Positions 60,984 to 64,000 of a DNA stretch of 64,000 nt are shown one piece after another. The stretch lies in the NCBI GenBank assembly GCA_000702085.1, contig KL370861.1, forward strand, positions 126,911-190,910, given 5' to 3'. How positions within the stretch are numbered: the stretch's first letter is position 1; each line of letters starts with the position of its first letter. The position numbers and the translations under genes were made by a program. Origin of the DNA: Lachnospiraceae bacterium P6A3. Lineage in GTDB: Bacteria > Bacillota > Clostridia > Lachnospirales > Lachnospiraceae. A model generated the notes under the pieces. It did not search any database, was not told the DNA's origin, and saw only the letters and a list, made by a program, of their open reading frames with translations.

Positions 60984-61352
60984 ATGAGTATTAAAAAAGA
61001 ATGTAAAACAAAGGACTATGAAAATAATAGAAATCATTCAAAGATAAGATATCGGAAAGGCGACATGGTTATTTATGATGGTAGATATTCTGTTCATCTC
61101 CGATATTCCCCATGGAAATATGACGCTCCATATGTTGTTGGGAAGTATGATCGTTTACCACATTTGAAATTGAATGAACTAGCAGAAACAAACAAAACCA
61201 TTGTAATTCATAAGAATAATCATGAAGAAGCAGATGCTGTGTGCAGGATGTTATATGCAAATTGTAATATTTCCGACTTTATACCGCCGGAAACATATGC
61301 ATCAGTGGCTCGAATTTATGCTTGGGCATATTACTATATGGGATTGCTTTAA
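60984..61352 (+). CDS. Hypothetical protein
   Basis: 122 aa, basic, Tyr- and His-rich. RYRKGDMVIYDGRYSVHLRYSPW has a small beta-domain look; the C-terminus is helical and aromatic (IYAWAYYYMGLL). No family recognised. RBS AAGGAGG. Alone between dyad 9 and a terminator. Confidence 0.62.
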   Translation: MSIKKECKTKDYENNRNHSKIRYRKGDMVIYDGRYSVHLRYSPWKYDAPYVVGKYDRLPHLKLNELAETNKTIVIHKNNHEEADAVCRMLYANCNISDFIPPETYASVARIYAWAYYYMGLL

Positions 61353-61409
61353 TGATTATATACTTGTTCTCCCTGATTATTGTTGAATAACCATTGGGTT
61401 TGCAGTTCC

Positions 61410-61435
61410 AGCACCCTGCTATATGCAGGGTGTTT
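61410..61435 (+). terminator. Rho-independent terminator
   Basis: CACCCTGC (61412-61419) / GCAGGGTG (61425-61432), 5-base loop, then TTT. The stem sequence is nearly the same as that of the terminator at 39989. Confidence 0.7.
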
Positions 61436-61473
61436 GTATGTACAAAAAAATGTACTTGAGATATGATTATAAT
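61436..61473 (+). promoter_or_regulatory. Dyad 10 with -10 box, in front of WYL regulator 2
   Basis: GTATGTACA-N6-TGTACTTGA (61436-61459); here the best -10, TATAAT (61468-61473), is 8 bases away instead of 7. It is the most diverged copy and precedes the second WYL gene. Confidence 0.68.
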
Positions 61474-61515
61474 TAGACAAGTCAACTAAACAATGTCTTG
61501 TGAGAGGATGCATAA

Positions 61516-62499
61516 ATGTACGCTACCGGAAATAAGAAAATGTTGAATATGCTCATCCTGGATATTCTTCGTGAATATACCGATGAAAATCATTCTCTGA
61601 CTCAGCAGGAGATTATTAGACTGCTGAAACAAAATTATGGCATGGAATGCGATAGAAGATCTGTGAAGAACAACATTCAATCCCTTAAGGATATGGATTA
61701 TGATATTTCAATGGATCATGGATATAAACTTCTTTCTAGAGAGTTTGATGATGCCGAACTGCGTATTTTAATTGACAGTGTCTTGTTTTCTAAGTCTATA
61801 TCCACTAAACAGGCAAAAGGACTTATTGAGAAGATCAGATCTCTTTCCAGCAGGTTCTTTAATGCCAAGGTCACTCACGTCAGTAACCTTCCGGAACTGA
61901 ATCGTACGGTCAACAAACAGGCAATGTATTCCTTGGACAAGATCAATGATGCCATATCTGACAAGAGGCAGATAAGCTTTATCTACAATACCGTTGGAAC
62001 TGATTTTAAACTTCATCCCAAAAGAGAACGGGAATATATCGTTAATCCTTATCAAATAGTGGCCAATAATGGAAGGTTTTATCTTATCTGTAATTACGAC
62101 AAATATGATAACGTGAGCCATTATCGTATTGATCGTATGACAGATGTAAGAGTCCTTGATAAGAAGGTTAAGCCAATGAAAGAAGTTCCGGAACTGGCTC
62201 ATGGTTTAAAGCTTCCCAAACATATGGCTGAGCATGTCTATATGTTTAGTGGGGAGAGCGTGGATGTAACTATACAGGTTGAAAAGTTCCTTATGGATGA
62301 CCTAGTGGACTGGTTTGGATCGGATTTTCATATTGTTGAGGAGAATGATGATATGCTTAAAATCAGAGTCAGAATGAATCCTCAGGCTATGAGATTCTGG
62401 GCTCTGCAGTATGGACCATATGCAGAGGTACTTAAACCGGAAAGTCTTAGGGAACAGATAAAAGAAGATGTTATAAAAATGTCAAAAAAATATAAATGA
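61516..62499 (+). CDS. WYL-domain transcriptional regulator 2
   Basis: 327 aa. Same layout as WYL 1: winged helix (SLTQQEIIRLLKQNYGMECDRRSVKNNI), WYL core (YIVNPYQIVANNGRFYLICNYDKYDNVSHYRIDRM) and C-terminal extension. The recognition helices of the two proteins (RRTVKSRL, RRSVKNNI) are similar, so they may read the same or sister dyads. The next start lies 17 bases after its stop. RBS GAGAGGATG. Confidence 0.9.
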   Translation: MYATGNKKMLNMLILDILREYTDENHSLTQQEIIRLLKQNYGMECDRRSVKNNIQSLKDMDYDISMDHGYKLLSREFDDAELRILIDSVLFSKSISTKQAKGLIEKIRSLSSRFFNAKVTHVSNLPELNRTVNKQAMYSLDKINDAISDKRQISFIYNTVGTDFKLHPKREREYIVNPYQIVANNGRFYLICNYDKYDNVSHYRIDRMTDVRVLDKKVKPMKEVPELAHGLKLPKHMAEHVYMFSGESVDVTIQVEKFLMDDLVDWFGSDFHIVEENDDMLKIRVRMNPQAMRFWALQYGPYAEVLKPESLREQIKEDVIKMSKKYK

Positions 62500-62516
62500 T
62501 AAAGGAGGAGAATACT

Positions 62517-63209
62517 ATGCGCAAACAATACGAAGAATATGATTCTGAACTTAAGAAAAATGGATTCATAAAGCGGCACTATGAATGCCTTCCTTTTATT
62601 GGTGAAAAGTATAAAAAAAGTAGATTATTGCTAATTGGCGAGAGTCATTATGTTCCAGAAAAAGAGATTCATTGCGTTAATAGAAATGATTTCTATGATG
62701 TTTCATTTGATGATTTATCAGATGGAGATTATAAGACCTGGATTAATACAAGGAATGTCTTTGAGTATCGTGTATATGACAGAGGAGATTTTAAGAACTT
62801 TTTCTCAGGACCTGCTACTGAAATTGCCAGAGTTATTAATAAAACTGATGACTTGACGAAGGATCAAAGAATAGATGCTATGCATCAGTATGCCTTTATG
62901 AATTATTTTAAAAGACCCTCATACGATGAAGGTAAAACTATAAAAGGCTTAACAGAAAAGGATTATAAATATGCATATGACATTTCTTGTTATATTATTG
63001 ATGTTTTGAAACCATCTCTCATTATTTTTCTTTCAAAGAAGGCATATGATGCCTTCTATAGCAGTGATAATGAGCATGATTTTGGTTCAAAATACAATAT
63101 AAAATGTGTTAGTCATCCTAGTAGTTGTTGGTGGAATAGAATGAGAACCAGTGATAACAGATGTGCTAGGCAGGATTTCCACGATTATGTAGAAACTCTT
63201 TTAGGATGA
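62517..63209 (+). CDS. Hypothetical protein, possibly uracil-DNA-glycosylase fold
   Basis: 230 aa. LLLIGESHYVP near residue 30 and CVSHPSSCWWNRM near the end correspond in placement to the first and last motifs of the UDG-fold superfamily (GxxPG/S and HPS). The middle is unusual, with an insertion of about 100 residues. Function (DNA base removal or RNA/nucleotide recognition) is inferred only. Excellent RBS (AAAGGAGGAG). Follows WYL 2 in the same unit. Confidence 0.6.
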   Translation: MRKQYEEYDSELKKNGFIKRHYECLPFIGEKYKKSRLLLIGESHYVPEKEIHCVNRNDFYDVSFDDLSDGDYKTWINTRNVFEYRVYDRGDFKNFFSGPATEIARVINKTDDLTKDQRIDAMHQYAFMNYFKRPSYDEGKTIKGLTEKDYKYAYDISCYIIDVLKPSLIIFLSKKAYDAFYSSDNEHDFGSKYNIKCVSHPSSCWWNRMRTSDNRCARQDFHDYVETLLG

Positions 63210-63242
63210 TATGTTAGACAAGATCGCAAGGAGTACAACCAG

Positions 63243-64000
63243 ATGAACTCAAGTAAGAAACCAAATGTATGGACCGTGGTTGTTCTTATCTCGCTAGCAA
63301 TTTTATTGCTGATGGGGCTTATTAGTAATGCATTGGAGATAGGTGAAAGATTAGGGAATGTCCATATCTCTTTGGAAATTCTGTTTTATGTATTGATTGC
63401 TGTTGTTTTGTTCGGCGGGGTAATCTATCCGATTGTTGGAGTGTTCTTTGCACCTATCTTTTCGTTAAAAGATCTTCACAATGCTGAGGGAAAGGCACGC
63501 CAGAAATGGTGCAAGAAACTGGTAAATAATCTTCTTGAAAACGTAGAATTGACTCCTGAAGAGCAGGAAGAAGTGAAAGGATTTCTGAAGTTTGAAGATC
63601 AAACCGATGATAAACTTATAGAATTTTTTGATAGAAAAATAACTCCGAGATTGAATGCAGAGATATACGATACTGCTAAAAAGGTATTTATTGTTACAGC
63701 AGTATCTCAGAATTCTGTATATGATATGCTCGGAATGGCTTCAGCAAACTTTAGCTTGATAAAAAGGATTGTAGAAATTTGTGGATTTAGACCCAATAAC
63801 TTACAGGTATTCAGATTATACATAAGGGTATTGTCTATAACCCTTGTGGCTGGAAATTTGGAAGATATGAATATTGAGGAATTGATTCCAGAAGTGACGG
63901 AGGGTGCTCTAGGGAAAACTTTAGGCATTGTAGCCGCTTCGGCTACTCAGGGTATAGTAAATGCGTTAACCACGCTCAGAATGGCAGCAATATGTAAGAA
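63243..64000 (+). CDS. DUF697/YcjF-like membrane protein (3' end outside window)
   Basis: 252 codons present and open to the right edge. Two membrane helices at about residues 9-30 and 45-72 precede a helical cytoplasmic part. The end (NFSLIKRIVEICGFRPNN...LYIRVLSITLVAGNLEDM) is the DUF697 core, found in YcjF and often next to GTPases. RBS CAAGGAG, 33 bases after the UDG-like gene, so it belongs to the WYL 2 unit. Confidence 0.8.
   Translation, partial: MNSSKKPNVWTVVVLISLAILLLMGLISNALEIGERLGNVHISLEILFYVLIAVVLFGGVIYPIVGVFFAPIFSLKDLHNAEGKARQKWCKKLVNNLLENVELTPEEQEEVKGFLKFEDQTDDKLIEFFDRKITPRLNAEIYDTAKKVFIVTAVSQNSVYDMLGMASANFSLIKRIVEICGFRPNNLQVFRLYIRVLSITLVAGNLEDMNIEELIPEVTEGALGKTLGIVAASATQGIVNALTTLRMAAICK

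Noticed and set aside
43653-61473. The repeated GGATGTGCA palindromes as integron attC sites
   Set aside because: attC sites vary in length and have R'/R'' boxes with an unpaired core; these are fixed 9-N6-9 dyads with a -10 hexamer at constant distance and work in both directions at divergent genes. No integron integrase is visible.
43653-61473. The palindromes as ordinary terminators only
   Set aside because: Several are followed by T runs, but the arm sequence is conserved far beyond what a terminator needs, several copies lack T runs, and two lie between divergent starts where no transcript ends.

Overview
The window looks like a chromosomal segment of a gut or rumen Lachnospiraceae bacterium (Butyrivibrio / Pseudobutyrivibrio-like). 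This is an inference from moderate-to-low GC, strong GGAGG-type ribosome sites, a xylan side-chain hydrolase set (GH67, GH115, GH31), and the style of the ABC exporter, HflX and chemotaxis genes. No rRNA, tRNA or CRISPR array was seen.

Layout. 1-14.3 kb is ordinary core/accessory genome: a heterodimeric ABC exporter pair, hflX, a GT39 mannosyltransferase-like membrane protein, two lipoproteins, a GH67 alpha-glucuronidase, a rhodanese-TtcA fusion, a 3-hydroxyacyl-CoA dehydrogenase and a convergent methyl-accepting chemotaxis gene. 14.3-25.8 kb is a one-strand run of small accessory genes: an NrtR-type Nudix regulator, a VOC protein, a phospholipase C-like/tyrosine phosphatase fusion, a methyltransferase, a cysteine hydrolase, six GNAT acetyltransferases and a TfoX-N protein, interrupted by a decayed AbiE remnant. 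25.8-34.3 kb holds a GC-richer PAS-GGDEF protein, transposon debris, GH115, GH31 and an AraC regulator.

27.7-43.3 kb is a mobile-element landing zone. Four copies of an att-like scar (three carry the 5' end of a low-molecular-weight phosphatase-like gene; most have paired TTTRCACC repeats) and four copies of a CAGCTCCGATATG-containing repeat divide it into modules: an AbiE toxin-antitoxin locus with a broken toxin, an integrase fragment, a 998-aa primase-helicase-PLD protein of TOTE conflict-system type, and an ATPase/nitrilase/GNAT module.

43.3-64 kb is the most interesting part. About 20 mostly uncharacterised genes are arranged in about ten transcription units. Nearly every unit is preceded by the same 24-bp dyad, GGATGTGCA-N6-TGCACATCC, with a -10-like hexamer exactly 7 bp downstream. 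Divergent units have a dyad serving each direction. The genes include a KptA RNA 2'-phosphotransferase, a HAD protein of the RNA-repair type, a cREC cyclic-phosphate receiver, two SLOG/DUF1273 proteins, a CbxX-type AAA ATPase, a DUF2779 nuclease, a soluble FtsH-like AAA protease, possible HhH-GPD and UDG-fold proteins, a DUF697 membrane protein and two WYL-domain regulators, each with its own dyad. I read this as one coordinately controlled RNA/DNA-repair or conflict regulon, probably governed by the WYL proteins; the control is inference, the dyads are directly visible.
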